Origin: Acidobacteriaceae bacterium
Lineage (GTDB): Bacteria; Acidobacteriota; Terriglobia; Terriglobales; Acidobacteriaceae
Length of the DNA: 64,000 nucleotides
Direction of reading: 5' to 3'
NCBI GenBank assembly: GCA_030037545.1
Contig: JASHRF010000025.1
Span: 1-64,000, forward strand
The translations under genes were made by a program, and so were the position numbers. The notes beneath the pieces are model-generated. The model worked only from the letters and a program-made list of their open reading frames with translations, was not told the DNA's origin and did no database searches. Positions 17,862 to 27,967 of this stretch are shown piece by piece (the stretch's first letter is position 1; every line of letters starts with the position of its first letter).

Positions 17862-18748
17862 ATTTGGTTCTCGCCAATTTCGACTAACACCATCGACAAC
17901 CGTATCGCCACCATGACCGGGGGGATAATCCAGGGACTGACCAAAGATCCCGGCGACCAGGACCATCTGAGCCAGCTCGACATCAACAATATCTTCGAGG
18001 AACTCGACAGGCCAATGTATCGTGGAAAATTTACTATACCGTGACCGAAGGCTATTGCCTTGACTACGATGACTGCCCGGCGGCTGGAGATTCGCGTTAC
18101 CCTGCTACCACCTTTGAAGAGTTGACTTACTCGTTCCAGTATCTGAGCGGCAAGAACTCCTCGGGAGGGTGCACGCCGCCCAAGCAGCCATCGAGCGTAG
18201 TGGGCGATTCCACTAACTCGTTCTGCATCGACCCCACGTATATTGCGCCCATCTCGCAGTATTTCGCCGATTTGACCAATGGAATCTTACCGAGCTTTGT
18301 GTTTATCGAACTGGGATATGGCGAGAACGACGAGCATCCGGGCTCAGGCAACAACATCCTCAACGGCCAGGTCGACGTGCCGCCGAATGGCGCCCCCACC
18401 ATCCATTGCGATTTGTCTTCCGGCGATCCGGGCACCAACCCCGACGATGCAGCGGCGGAACAGGGATTTGCCGCGCAGCTCGGCTTCCGCGTACCCAACA
18501 TGATCATTCCGCCGTTCACGATCGCGCATTATGCCGGCCACAACCCAATGGATCACACCGCGATCATCAAGTTTGTTGAGAACCGTTTCATCGGCAGCTC
18601 CGCGCACTTGACTGCGCGTGACGCGGCGCAACCGAATCTGCTCGACTTTTTCGATTTCACCGATGTCCCCTGGGCCACACCGCCCGCGCCGGTCGCCGAC
18701 GAGTCGCTGGGCGTCAACACCTGCACGCCCGCGAGCATGGGGCCATGA
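17862..18748 (+). pseudogene. Phospholipase C-like phosphoesterase, N-truncated and frameshifted
   Basis: Two frames together give a phosphoesterase-family sequence: first FSPISTNTIDNRIATMTGG to NIFEELDR, then from about 18012 in the next frame VSWKIYYTVTEGYCLDYDDC onward to the stop at 18748. Adding one base near 18011 (AGGCC to AGGGCC) would restore DRANVSWKIYY, so a single-base deletion is likely. Upstream, the catalytic N-terminal part expected for this family is missing; only about 70 bp separate it from the GT4 stop. The C-terminal part keeps the conserved GENDEHPG and AHYAGHNPMDHTAI segments. A sequencing error could explain the shift, but not the missing N-terminus. Confidence 0.65.
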
Positions 18749-18874
18749 CGGAGGCCGGAAAGACGCAAATAGAAGGCGCCGGGCGGGTTCTAAGCTTCGC
18801 AGGCTCAGGAATAATTCGAGCGTGGTGTCTTCCTCCCGGCCTTCAGTTTGCATCCAAGAGAGGGAGACAGGCGT

Positions 18875-20029
18875 GTGTCCAGAGATATGCCTTTTCATCC
18901 CATCCCGCAGCGACGTTCGGCCCGATTCTTTTCCACTGCGATCTTGGCGTTGACGTGCTGCAGCCCCGCCTACCCGCAAGCCCAGCAGGAGCAATCCAGT
19001 TTGGCTGCCGCGATGCACGATCCCACCACGCCTGAAGTGCAGCCGCCCCTCGATATCGATCGCGACCCCGTTCCTTCGATCGATCCCGTGGAGACCCAGG
19101 TGGCCAAGCCTTCGGCCACCACCCCTGCAAACCCGCTCCAAGCCCAAAAAGGCCAAAACGGCATTTACATCCTACACGCCAATGTCGATGAGGTCTTGCT
19201 CAACTGCGCGGTAATCGATAGCAAAGGCCACACGGTGACCGGCCTGACGCAAAAGGACTTCCGGATCTGGGAAGACGGCATTCCGCAGACCATCAATGCG
19301 TTCCAGCATCAGGATCAGGCCGTGTCCATGGGGCTTTTAATCGACAATTCCGGCTCCATGCGCGACAAGCGCGCTGCTGTAAACGCCGCGGCGTTCCATC
19401 TGCTGCGCGCGTCCAACCCGCAGGATGCCGCATTCGTCGTGAACTTTTCCGATCGCGCCTACCTGGACCAGGGATTCACCTCGGACCTGGTGGCATTGAA
19501 CCGCGGATTATCCCGTTTTGATTCTCACGGCACCACAGCCCTGTACGATGCGGTTGCGGCTTCCGCCGACGAACTCGCTAAATACGCCAAGCATCGTAAG
19601 CAGGTGCTGCTCATCGTTACCGATGGCGCCGACAATGCCTCCCGTCTCGATCTGCAGCAAACCATTCGCCGTGTCCAGGCTTTGGGGGGGCCGGTGGTCT
19701 ATTCCATCGGGCTCCTCTATGACTCCACCAAAGACGAGTCTCGCGAGGCCCGCCACGCGCTGGAGACGCTCTCCGAGGAAACCGGCGGCGTGGCTTACTT
19801 TCCCAATTCGCTGTACGATGTGGACCGCGTGGCCGCAGAGGTCGCCCGCGACATTCGCAATCAGTACACCCTCGCCTACCACTCCACCAAGCCGGCCAGC
19901 CTGGGCGGTTACCGCTTTATCCACGTCGAAGCGCGCGGTCCCAAGGGCGACCGGCTGACAGTGCGCACGCGACGCGGTTACTACGCCAGTCCCAAGGGCA
20001 ATGAAACCGCGGACGATGCCGAGCAATGA
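18875..20029 (+). CDS. Secreted VWFA-domain protein of acidobacterial type
   Basis: 384 aa from a GTG at 18875 with GGGAG 8 nt upstream; a TTG at 18848 and an ATG at 18887 are alternatives. A signal segment (RFFSTAILALTCCSPAYPQA) leads into a Pro-rich linker. A beta domain (VLLNCAVIDSKGHTVTGL) then precedes the von Willebrand A domain with the MIDAS start DNSGSM at 157-162, NFSDRAYLDQ and LLIVTDGADNASR. The end (GYRFIHVEARGPKGDR, VRTRRGYYA) is typical of the VWFA-related family expanded in Acidobacteria. Likely a metal-dependent protein-binding module outside the cytoplasm; partner unknown. Confidence 0.85.
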   Translation: MSRDMPFHPIPQRRSARFFSTAILALTCCSPAYPQAQQEQSSLAAAMHDPTTPEVQPPLDIDRDPVPSIDPVETQVAKPSATTPANPLQAQKGQNGIYILHANVDEVLLNCAVIDSKGHTVTGLTQKDFRIWEDGIPQTINAFQHQDQAVSMGLLIDNSGSMRDKRAAVNAAAFHLLRASNPQDAAFVVNFSDRAYLDQGFTSDLVALNRGLSRFDSHGTTALYDAVAASADELAKYAKHRKQVLLIVTDGADNASRLDLQQTIRRVQALGGPVVYSIGLLYDSTKDESREARHALETLSEETGGVAYFPNSLYDVDRVAAEVARDIRNQYTLAYHSTKPASLGGYRFIHVEARGPKGDRLTVRTRRGYYASPKGNETADDAEQ

Positions 20030-20384
20030 GCTGATTCCAATCGGCGGAATGAACCTCCGCGCTGTGCCGTGAGAACCGCGCTTTCACCGCCGCATTCAGG
20101 ATCAGATTGCAGAATCTGAAAATGAGCGAAGTATCGTCGCCTGCGAACTTGTGCCTGAGCAACCGGAACCCGGAGTCCCGGAGCGACGACAGAGTGCGTC
20201 GCCGGCTATTGACCGCTGCAAAGGAAACGTCAAGAAGTGGATCGAAAGGCAACCGCAGTCGTGCAGGCCGCGTTGCGGCGTTCCGGAAATCATAAAGATT
20301 CGGGCTGCCGGCCCAATGCCAAGTCTAAAGGACTTAGTTACGAACCTTTACGGCAGATCCGTCGGCTGCCTTCTCTGCGCCGCC
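20030..20384. other. Convergent intergenic region with small inverted repeats
   Basis: 355 bp between the convergent VWFA and TonB genes. It contains TCAGATT-GCAG-AATCTGA (102-119 past 20000, i.e. 20102-20119) and AAGTC-TAAAG-GACTT (20321-20335). Neither is followed by a T-run, so terminator function is doubtful. No gene was recognised. Confidence 0.45.
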
Positions 20385-21413
20385 TCAGTGCAGCCGGAAG
20401 TCCACTTCGATGACCATCTGCACCGCAACCGGATGCCCCTGGTACATGGCTGGTCTGAACCTGTACTGCTGCACCGCGTCCACGGCCTTCTGATCCAAAC
20501 CCATTCCGAGATGGCGCATCACGCGCACATCCTGCGGATTACCCTGCGAGTCGACGATGAGCTGAATGGAGACCGTACCCCCAAAGTTCGCCTTGCGCGC
20601 CTCTTCGGTAAACTCCGGCTCTACGGAGTGAATCACCACCGGAGCACTTACGCCGCCCCCCACGTTCATCAGGCCGCCGCCGTAACCGCCTCCACCACCC
20701 ACGCCCGTGCCGCTGCCTTGTCCAATTCCGATTCCGCCGCCCATGCCCGCGCCAAATCCGGAGTGCGCGCCTTGTCCCTGCGAGGCCAGTGCAATCTGCG
20801 GCGAATCGGGCACGCCCATGTTGGGCATATTCGTGCTCACCTGCATGTTTACCTGGCTCTTTGGCTCCGCTGCCAGCCTGGGGTGCTCGACCATGGCAAT
20901 CTGCGGAGGAAGCATGTGCGCGGTCTGCACTCTGGGGGGGAGCTGCGCCTTGACCGGCGCGATCATGCGATGCGCGCCGCCGCCGCCGCCGCCGCCCATT
21001 ACCTTGGCCACCGGCATCACGGGCGGAGGCGGATCGTAGAGCGTGAAGTTGATCGGCGTCACCACCGTATCGTTGACCGCCACCGTATGCGCTGACATCC
21101 CCCACCACAGCACCCCGCCAATGACAAGGGTGTGCAGTGCAAACGAAATAGCTTTCGACTTCCTGTCCTTCTTGAATACCAGCACGTCCGCACCGTTGCG
21201 GAGGAACGTGTTCGCTGGGCCGGGGACAGCCGGTTTGTACACCAGTTGGGGCATCGGCTGCCAGGCAAGCGCCGCTCCATCCTGGTCTACGTCCAGCGCC
21301 AGCGACGAGTGGTTGTACAAACCCGGGGCCTGGCCCAGCCTGCCCCGCGGGGCGCTGGAAGGTTGACTCCCGCGCGAGGTCGGTTTCGCATTGCGGGTTA
21401 GAAGATAGCCCAT
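20385..21413 (-). CDS. TonB-family energy transducer with Gly-rich linker
   Basis: 342 aa. A basic N-terminal cytoplasmic part of about 80 residues precedes one membrane helix (AISFALHTLVIGGVLWWGMS, about 86-105). A Pro-rich stretch (YDPPPPVMPVAKV) and two Gly-rich stretches follow, the second near residues 220-245. The C-terminal TonB domain runs from about 250: VVIHSVEPEFTEEARKANFG, VSIQLIVDSQGNPQDVRV, and AVQQYRFRPAMYQGHPVAV. It ends at the expected place. No ExbB/ExbD genes are in the window. It would link inner-membrane energy to an outer-membrane transporter or act as an envelope-spanning protein. Confidence 0.85.
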   Translation of the reverse strand: MGYLLTRNAKPTSRGSQPSSAPRGRLGQAPGLYNHSSLALDVDQDGAALAWQPMPQLVYKPAVPGPANTFLRNGADVLVFKKDRKSKAISFALHTLVIGGVLWWGMSAHTVAVNDTVVTPINFTLYDPPPPVMPVAKVMGGGGGGGAHRMIAPVKAQLPPRVQTAHMLPPQIAMVEHPRLAAEPKSQVNMQVSTNMPNMGVPDSPQIALASQGQGAHSGFGAGMGGGIGIGQGSGTGVGGGGGYGGGLMNVGGGVSAPVVIHSVEPEFTEEARKANFGGTVSIQLIVDSQGNPQDVRVMRHLGMGLDQKAVDAVQQYRFRPAMYQGHPVAVQMVIEVDFRLH

Positions 21414-21522
21414 AGTGCTCAGCCGGAAACCGGAGCTTCCGGCATCCCCCTCTCTCCATCAGCGAAAAACAAAATACCGGCTTTTTCGTTAGATGCTCCC
21501 GCTGGGCGCCGCGGTCTGCGCC

Positions 21523-22635
21523 TCACCAGATCCCCTTGTCGTTCCCGGTTAATTTCTGACCCACCACGGCGGCCGTCGCCAGCCAGGGCAACAGGCTTAG
21601 GCGAGCCCCGTTCTGTAACTCGCCTTTGCCCAGCACGCCCACAAGCTGCGAGGTGTAAAGCCGCGCCGACTGCGGCAGAATAGGAACCCGAATGAAGCCG
21701 CGCGCGTAATACACATCGCTCCCGCCAAACTGCGCATCGGCGGTCACCAGTTGTGGCAGCTCCAAGCCCCGGCCGCGGTAACCTTTTACAAAATCGGAAA
21801 CAATCTGCAGGTAAGTGGCCACGCCCTTCCAAATGCCGGCATGGGTGGCCGCGGAACGCACGTCGGCATAATCAATCGCGCCCGTTTCCACCAGCTCCGC
21901 ACTGTCCATCATGTCGCACAACCGGAAATAGAAATGCCGGTACATGCGCTGTAGCGTCGAAATCATCAGGCGCTCCGTGATGGATGCCACGCGGAACGTG
22001 TGCTCGCCGGCGCGCACCTGCCTCGTTCGCTGTAATACCGAAGCGGCGATCTCAACCTGCTCGCCGGTCTGGCCCAGCCGGCGCACGTGAATCTCCACCG
22101 CCTCCGGCAATCCCGGCAGCATGAAATTCCATTTGCACGCCAGCCGGTCGCCCCAGCTGCGTGGTCCAATCTGCGCACTGAAGCGGCGCTTCATCAGCCG
22201 GCATACATCCTCGGATCTGGCGTCGGTGTAGAGATCCAGGTCGCTGCCCAGGTCCGGCCAATGATCGAGCGATTTGATCACCGCGACCCCGTATTCGTGC
22301 TCCTGGAATGCCTCGCAGATTTCGCTCAGAAACAGAACTGCGGTTTCAATGCGGGCACGCTCCGCATAGAGCACTCCCTCTGCCCATTGCGCGCGTGTTG
22401 TGTCACCTTCCTCGCGTGCCAGCTCGCGGACCACTTCCAGTCCACGCATTACTACGTGGTTGAGGTGGGCCAGCTCCAGCATATCGTCGAACTGCGGGCG
22501 CGAAAGCGCAAGGATCTCCCGCTTCAGTTCCCCCTTCGCCGTTCCCGTCCGCTGCCTATCGCAGCCACGGAAGAGCAGGCGCGAAAGCTGATCGAGCGAT
22601 TGACGCGAGGGGTAGTGCACGGTAGGTGAGCTCAT
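21523..22635 (-). CDS. Nucleotidyltransferase-fold protein (NTP_transf_5-like)
   Basis: 370 aa. The central motif DLGSDLDLYTDA has the G-S-D-x-D pattern of the DNA polymerase beta-type nucleotidyltransferase fold, and IHVRRLG supplies further conserved residues. Members of this group often lie in exopolysaccharide or peptide-modification loci, with unknown acceptor. The C-terminal 150 residues are helical and of unknown function. It is read in the same direction as the TPR gene upstream (17-bp gap), so the two probably share a transcript. Confidence 0.65.
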   Translation of the reverse strand: MSSPTVHYPSRQSLDQLSRLLFRGCDRQRTGTAKGELKREILALSRPQFDDMLELAHLNHVVMRGLEVVRELAREEGDTTRAQWAEGVLYAERARIETAVLFLSEICEAFQEHEYGVAVIKSLDHWPDLGSDLDLYTDARSEDVCRLMKRRFSAQIGPRSWGDRLACKWNFMLPGLPEAVEIHVRRLGQTGEQVEIAASVLQRTRQVRAGEHTFRVASITERLMISTLQRMYRHFYFRLCDMMDSAELVETGAIDYADVRSAATHAGIWKGVATYLQIVSDFVKGYRGRGLELPQLVTADAQFGGSDVYYARGFIRVPILPQSARLYTSQLVGVLGKGELQNGARLSLLPWLATAAVVGQKLTGNDKGIW

Positions 22636-22652
22636 ATCTCGTGTCCCCTGGG

Positions 22653-23831
22653 CTACTGAGGATTCTGTGGCTGGCGAGGCGTCAGCGAGGGTTGGTTTGG
22701 AGAATTCTGCTGTTCTGGCGTTTCCGGCGCCGCCTGCGCGCCACCGCGCGGCGTCAACTCCACCGGACCGGTCTGTTCGCGCCGCTCCTGGTGGTACACG
22801 TCCAGCGCTTCATCCACCTTGCCGTCGCTGTCGGTGGCCACCGTGATGAGCCTCTTGCCATTGGCGTATCGGTTGGTTGCCAGACCCACGCGGGCCTGCG
22901 CGTCGTCGGCCTTCCACGCTTTCTCATAGAAAAACTGCGCCGTCTCCAGATCGCCGTCCATCTCCGCCACATAGCCGCGATTATTCAGTGAGAACGCACT
23001 GTTGGGGTCGAGAGAATAGGCGCGCAGAAAATCCTGCCGCGCCGTCGCCCACTGATTTTCGTTCTCCGCGTAGACTCCGAGCACGTTGTATTTGGCGGCC
23101 GCAAGCTCGCCCGGATCCATCAAGTCCATTCGCTGTCTGAGCCGCTTGGCGCTCGCTTTGGCCATGGCGCTGATCGATTTCCCCCGCCAGTCACGGTCCT
23201 CCGTCACCGTCACGTGTTCCGACGAATGCAGCTCCGCCACCTGGTCGTAGTACTTGAGCGCGTTATCGAAGTCTCCCAGTCCCTCGTCGGCGACCGCCAG
23301 GTTATTCATCGTGAAGGGATTGCGAGGATCGAGCTTGAGCGCATCCTGCAACAGCCCCACGGCCTCAAAATCCATGCCTTCCGCGACCAGCGCCATGGCG
23401 TCCACGTTGCTGCGGTTTACGCGCATGGGCAGATCCTGTATCGCCGCGTAAGCCGCTCCCATCGGCTTGCCTTTCAGGCTGGCCATGCTGCTCATGTCGA
23501 TGGGCGCGTCGCATCCTTGCTCGGTGGCCAGTCGGTAATACTGCTGCGCGCGTGCAACTTGCCCCTGCAACTCGGCCACATAACCCAGATTGTTGAGCGT
23601 AAATGGGTCGGCTGGATCGTAAAGATAGGCCTTGTAGAAAAGTGCTTCCGCCCTTTCGTAGTTGTTCTTCCTAACCGCTTCCACGCCTTCGCGGTTTAGC
23701 TGCTGCACCGGGCTCGTCTTGCTGCGTAGGGGAATCTTCAATTCCAGTTGATCTTTGGCCGCGCAGGGTTCTGCGCTCAGACCGGCCGCCAGCGCAATGA
23801 TAGCCAGGGATTTGAAAGTCGTGGAGATCAT
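22653..23831 (-). CDS. Secreted TPR protein
   Basis: 392 aa from the ATG at 23831 (AAGAGAG upstream); the longer open frame has no plausible leader. The signal peptide is STTFKSLAIIALAAGLSAEPCAA. At least five TPR units are visible, for example DPFTLNNLGYVAELQGQVAR, NPFTMNNLAVADEGLGDFD and SAFSLNNRGYVAEMDGDLE, sharing an unusual NNLGYVAE-like core. The last 40 residues are Pro/Gln-rich. It lies 17 bp upstream of the nucleotidyltransferase gene. Probably a periplasmic scaffold; partner unknown. Confidence 0.75.
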   Translation of the reverse strand: MISTTFKSLAIIALAAGLSAEPCAAKDQLELKIPLRSKTSPVQQLNREGVEAVRKNNYERAEALFYKAYLYDPADPFTLNNLGYVAELQGQVARAQQYYRLATEQGCDAPIDMSSMASLKGKPMGAAYAAIQDLPMRVNRSNVDAMALVAEGMDFEAVGLLQDALKLDPRNPFTMNNLAVADEGLGDFDNALKYYDQVAELHSSEHVTVTEDRDWRGKSISAMAKASAKRLRQRMDLMDPGELAAAKYNVLGVYAENENQWATARQDFLRAYSLDPNSAFSLNNRGYVAEMDGDLETAQFFYEKAWKADDAQARVGLATNRYANGKRLITVATDSDGKVDEALDVYHQERREQTGPVELTPRGGAQAAPETPEQQNSPNQPSLTPRQPQNPQ

Positions 23832-24014
23832 TGTGCTCTCTTCACATTGACGGTGGCCGCGAAGAATCGCGTCGGACGGTTTCTCGTGTGGTTTAGATGC
23901 GCGGCTTCGATCCGTGTTGCTCTTGGTGTGCAAGTTTGTGCAGGCCACCACACCCCCCCTCGCGCCATCCAAGATATGGTCGGGAACAATGGCGGGAAAG
24001 GTGTGTAGCCAAAA

Positions 24015-24911
24015 ATGATTCGCTCTATCGCTTGGGCTTTGGCTAGCGGAATTTCGCTGGCCCTCTCAACCGGCGCCATGGCGCAACCTGCGACTGCGGT
24101 CACGCAATCGCAAAAACTCTCCGGCCCGCTCGCTACCCTGGAGGCCGACAACCCCTCAGGGGGCTTGCCCGACCTGCCGCCTTCACCCTCCGCAAAAGAG
24201 AGCACCATCTTCGGAGGAGCTATCCGCAAGATCGATCCGGTGCGCGACCAGTTCATGCTCGATGTCTACGGCCAGCGCCCCATGAAAGTGCTCTTCGATG
24301 AGCGCACTCAGGTCTACCGCGACGGCGTCAAGATTCCCGTGCACGACCTCAGCGCCGCCGACCACGCCTCTGTGCAGACCGCCCTTGATGGAACCGGCAT
24401 CTTTGCCATCAGCGTTCACATCCTCACCTCGATTCCGCAAGGCCAGTTCCGTGGGCGTGTGCTGCGCTACCACTACTCAACCGGCGAGTTGGATCTCGAC
24501 GCTTCGCCGTCTCCGCGTCCCTTCAAAGTGCAAGTCCCCTCCACCGCGTCCATCTTCCGCAAAGGACAATCCTCCTTCACAGCGGAGCAATCCGGGCTGT
24601 CGGATCTGCGGCCCGGAGCCTTGGTCGACGTTACATTTGTTCCCGGCGCCGGCGCGCCGGGCGAAGCAACCCAGATCGCGGTCCTGGCTGTTCCCGGCGC
24701 CTCTTTCGTTTTCACCGGCAACATTACCGGCCTCGACCTGAGCGCAGGCACCCTGGTTCTCGTCGATCCCCGCGACCGGAACAGCTACCGGATCCAATTT
24801 GCCCCCTCTGAATTCGCCGGCAGTCAGAATCTGCGCGTCGGCCAACGCGTGCGCCTCACGGCCAGCTACGATGGATCCTCGTACATCGCCAGCGAAATAA
24901 CCACGTATTGA
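24015..24911 (+). CDS. Secreted protein with repeated OB-like/DUF5666-type beta domains
   Basis: 298 aa with signal peptide MIRSIAWALASGISLALSTGAMA. The mature protein is beta-rich, with three related segments (IFGGAIRKIDPVRDQFMLDV, FRGRVLRYHYSTGELDLDA, FTGNITGLDLSAGTLVLVD), each followed by a run like LRPGALVDVTF or LRVGQRVRLTA. That pattern matches small OB-type repeats found in secreted proteins of Acidobacteria. It is divergent from the TPR gene (183-bp gap). Function unknown. Confidence 0.6.
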   Translation: MIRSIAWALASGISLALSTGAMAQPATAVTQSQKLSGPLATLEADNPSGGLPDLPPSPSAKESTIFGGAIRKIDPVRDQFMLDVYGQRPMKVLFDERTQVYRDGVKIPVHDLSAADHASVQTALDGTGIFAISVHILTSIPQGQFRGRVLRYHYSTGELDLDASPSPRPFKVQVPSTASIFRKGQSSFTAEQSGLSDLRPGALVDVTFVPGAGAPGEATQIAVLAVPGASFVFTGNITGLDLSAGTLVLVDPRDRNSYRIQFAPSEFAGSQNLRVGQRVRLTASYDGSSYIASEITTY

Positions 24912-25228
24912 GCCGCGTCAATCGGGCTTCAGGTCAATGGCGAGCGTCGGGCTTTGCATCAGGGCCAGTCGCAATGCCGGTCATGCTGCACGACTGAGAG
25001 CTTTAGCCGCTGCCGGGTAGGAGCCATCAAACTGGCTCGCTGCGTAACTTGGGGCGGCTGCGATAAAGCGGGAATCAGGCGGCGCTCGCCGAGCGCCCTA
25101 TACCCAACCCATCGAGCGGGAATGCGTTCATCCAGCAGGCGTGATTTTCTCAAGCTTTGTGGCTGCTCAAATCTTTTACGACTCTCAATGACAACCTGGT
25201 AGTCATGAACGAAGCAGAAAAGCCAGAA
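24912..25228. other. Convergent intergenic region, one short palindrome
   Basis: 317 bp between convergent genes. A GC palindrome GGCGCTC-GCC-GAGCGCC lies at 25081-25097 without an adjacent T-run. No RNA gene or small ORF with support was seen. Confidence 0.4.
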
Positions 25229-27565
25229 TCAATTCTGCCGGTCCTCGTGGGCGCTTCCCGCTGCGTCCGCCTGCGCATTCCAGTTCGGGGGCTCTTGGTT
25301 CAGCAGGTTGCGCACAAAGTAATCGAACAGGTTGCGATTCGTGTAGCGCGTCCATGGGCCGCGCGTGCCGTGATCCGCCTCGGGAACGACCAGGAGATCG
25401 AATGTCTTGTTGGCCTTGATCAGCCGGTCGGCCACCTGCAGAGTCGACGAGGGATCCACGTTGTGGTCCATCATCCCCATCACCAGCATCAGCTTGCCCT
25501 TGAGCCTCCACGCATTGTCCACGTTGGACGACGCGGAGTATTGCGGCCCGACCGGCCAGCCCATCCATTGTTCGTTCCACCAGATCTTATCCATGCGATT
25601 GTCGTGGCAGCCGCTGTTCGACACGGCCACTTTGTAAAACTCCGGATGAAAGAGCAGCGCTCCCATGGCGCTTTGCCCGCCTGCAGAAGTGCCGAAGATC
25701 CCCACGCGCGAAATGTCGTACCACGGGTACTTCGTGGCCGCCGCCTTGTGCCAGAGAATGCGGTCCGGAAACCCAGCGTCCTTCAAGTTGTGCCATGCAA
25801 CATCGTGAAAAGCCCTGGAACGGTTATTGGTTCCCATGCCGTCAATCTGCGCCACCACAAAGCCAAGCTCCGTCAGAGGCTCCACGCGCGTTGAGAAAGA
25901 TTTGGGCACAAACGACCCCTGCGGCCCGGCGTAAATATCCTCGATCACCGGATACTTCTTGTGCTCGTCGAAATGCGCAGGCCGGTAAATCACGCCCCAG
26001 ATATCCGTCTTGCCGTCCCGCCCCTTGGCTGTAAGCACCTCAGGCGCGTGCCATCCCGCCGCCACCAGCTTGCTGATGTCCGTGTGCTCAACTTCCATCA
26101 GCTCCTTGTTGTCTTCGGTGCGGTAGAGCGCCATGGTGGGCGCAAGATCGATCCGCGACCAGGTGTCGACGTAGTATCTTCCGTCAGGCGAAAACTCAAG
26201 ATGATGATCGGCAGCCGCGGGCGTAAGCGGCGTCAGGCCAGTGCCGTCGAAATTGATGCGGTAGCCGTGCACGAAATAGGGGTCTTCGCCTGCATTCATG
26301 CCGCTGGCCTCGAACCAGATCTGCCGCTTCTGCTCATCCACATGGTTCACCGCGCGCACCACCCAGTCGCCTTTTGTGATCTGGTTCTCCACTGCGCCGG
26401 TCTTTCCGTTGATCAGGTAGAGGTGCTCCCAACCGTCCCGCTCTGACGCCCAGATAATCTCCTTGCCGTCGGCTACGTCGTAACGGAACACCTTTCCCGT
26501 GTCGTACTGGTTCATCACCAGCGGCTCATAGTTGATAAACGTTTTGCTCTGTTCGTCGATGAGCACGCGCGCCTTTCCCGTCTGCGCGTCTACTTCAATG
26601 ACCCGGTACACCTGGTGACCGCGCTGATTGTAATCAAAGGTGAACCCGCGGCTATCCTTCCACCATGCCGCCGAGCTCAAATCGAAAGGATTGGGAAACA
26701 GGCTGTTGTCGATGGGCATCTCGCGCTTCGCAGCCACGTCAAACAGCGCCGGCTCGGGCAGGGCAAGCACGTCGCCCGGCTTGGGGTAAACCATGGTTGG
26801 ATATTCGGGCTGCAGTTGGTCCGCAGGCGCCGCATTTACGTAATGAATCAGGCGCCGATATCCCGGCCGGATGCGATACGCCACCAGACGCTTCGAGTCC
26901 GGCGACCAGACGATGGTGCTCAGCGCGTAGTAGTTTCCCTCCGATCCATCCTCGCTCAGATCAATCTTTTCCTTGCCGTCTTTTGAGCGCACCTGGACGT
27001 TGTAGTTTTCTACGTAGGCGAGCCATCGTCCATCGGGCGAAGCCACGGTCTTGTCGGGATCGTTTTCCGCCTTGGGCGTCTGGTCATAACCGTAGTCGTC
27101 CTCGCTCTCGCCTTCTCCGGGATGCAGCGGTCCCGCCTTTGTGCATGTGTACGCTTTCAGATCGCAGCGCCAGCGCACTCCGTTCACGATGAACGCGATC
27201 GCAGTTCGGCCGGATTCAAAGTGAAACCGAGAAAACGGAAGCGTCGCCGCTCTGTAGCTTTCGCCGCTGGCCGTGGAAAGCGCAGCGGCCAATTTCGCAT
27301 GATCAAAGGCCGGATGCTTGGTCAGCGCGACGGCGTCCACCAGTTCAAACTCATGGCCGTCTGCAACGCTTTTGCGGTAAACAAAACTCTCGGAACCCTC
27401 CTGCCACACCGGCTCTTCCGGCAGATTGATCGCCAGGGAGCCGTACTTATCCTGAATGTTGAGAGCGCGGTTAAAATCCGCCGCAGTGAGCTGGCCGTAT
27501 CCCGCATGGCAAACAAGAAGGAAAGCAAATCCCAATCCAGTCAGCACCAATTCGCGTTGTGTCAT
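25229..27565 (-). CDS. Secreted S9-family prolyl oligopeptidase (dipeptidyl-peptidase IV-like)
   Basis: 778 aa. Start ATG at 27565 follows GGGGAGGAAC. Signal peptide ([19 protein letters not shown]). Residues about 90-500 form the beta-propeller (DPPIV_N), with [14 protein letters not shown] and [20 protein letters not shown]. The C-terminal alpha/beta hydrolase has the nucleophile in GTSAGG (Ser627), Asp in MGMMDHNVD (about 700) and His in EADHGT (732), so the triad is complete. The enzyme should remove dipeptides after proline in the periplasm. Beside a hydroxyproline/proline catabolic operon it would supply imino acids from proline-rich peptides. A candidate promoter with a GATTGT-NN-ACAATC operator lies about 320 bp upstream. 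Confidence 0.88.
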   Translation of the reverse strand: MTQRELVLTGLGFAFLLVCHAGYGQLTAADFNRALNIQDKYGSLAINLPEEPVWQEGSESFVYRKSVADGHEFELVDAVALTKHPAFDHAKLAAALSTASGESYRAATLPFSRFHFESGRTAIAFIVNGVRWRCDLKAYTCTKAGPLHPGEGESEDDYGYDQTPKAENDPDKTVASPDGRWLAYVENYNVQVRSKDGKEKIDLSEDGSEGNYYALSTIVWSPDSKRLVAYRIRPGYRRLIHYVNAAPADQLQPEYPTMVYPKPGDVLALPEPALFDVAAKREMPIDNSLFPNPFDLSSAAWWKDSRGFTFDYNQRGHQVYRVIEVDAQTGKARVLIDEQSKTFINYEPLVMNQYDTGKVFRYDVADGKEIIWASERDGWEHLYLINGKTGAVENQITKGDWVVRAVNHVDEQKRQIWFEASGMNAGEDPYFVHGYRINFDGTGLTPLTPAAADHHLEFSPDGRYYVDTWSRIDLAPTMALYRTEDNKELMEVEHTDISKLVAAGWHAPEVLTAKGRDGKTDIWGVIYRPAHFDEHKKYPVIEDIYAGPQGSFVPKSFSTRVEPLTELGFVVAQIDGMGTNNRSRAFHDVAWHNLKDAGFPDRILWHKAAATKYPWYDISRVGIFGTSAGGQSAMGALLFHPEFYKVAVSNSGCHDNRMDKIWWNEQWMGWPVGPQYSASSNVDNAWRLKGKLMLVMGMMDHNVDPSSTLQVADRLIKANKTFDLLVVPEADHGTRGPWTRYTNRNLFDYFVRNLLNQEPPNWNAQADAAGSAHEDRQN

Positions 27566-27967
27566 GTTCCTCCCCAAAATCTTGTCTCTTGGCTTGCGCG
27601 CGCCAATAGCCGCTCGCAAACGGCTTCGTCCGCGAGCCTCCCCGGATCGCCGCATTGTCCGGCGCTTAGAATACTATCTGCACGCGGAACTGGATCTCGC
27701 GCGCTACTTCCGAATTCAGTCCCTCGAGATTGGCTTCCGCTCCGGCTGCGGCCGGCTTAGCTGTTTGCGGTTTCGTGGTAAAAGCAGTTGCGGAACCGCT
27801 CAAATTCCGTGGGACACCAGCCTGGAGTCCGGGGGAACAGGGAACAGGGCTCTGTGCCGGGACAAAGTGCACAAAAATCTGTGAATGATTGTGTACAATC
27901 GCGAATGCAAACGTCAAGCAAATTCGCTTTTGAAGGTCTATTTTTCTTGAAGCCGGTCCTGTCTCAC
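27566..27967. other. Intergenic region upstream of the peptidase, holds promoter and operator
   Basis: 402 bp between the GntR stop codon and the peptidase start. It carries the palindrome at 27887-27900 and a minus-strand TTGACG at 27917-27912. An imperfect GCTCGC/GCGAGC hairpin lies at 27612-27637. No gene was supported. Confidence 0.5.
27887..27917 (-). promoter_or_regulatory. Candidate promoter with GntR operator (peptidase side)
   Basis: The palindrome GATTGT-GT-ACAATC (27887-27900) has perfect 6-bp arms. Read on the minus strand, TTGACG (27917-27912) lies 16-18 bp before a -10-like TACACA/CACAAT inside the palindrome, so a bound repressor would cover the -10 box. The same arms recur at 28848-28861 before the racemase. 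This spacing and shape are usual for FCD-GntR operators. Confidence 0.6.

Noticed and set aside
16668..17966. 432-aa minus-strand open frame opposite the GT4 gene
   Set aside because: The GT4 on the plus strand is clear. The very end of this frame's neighbour (17801-17860, minus, ending AITFEWFQ) looks protein-like and could be a small gene remnant, but the evidence is too weak to list.
24912..25228. tRNA or small RNA
   Set aside because: No cloverleaf could be drawn; only one short GC palindrome was found.
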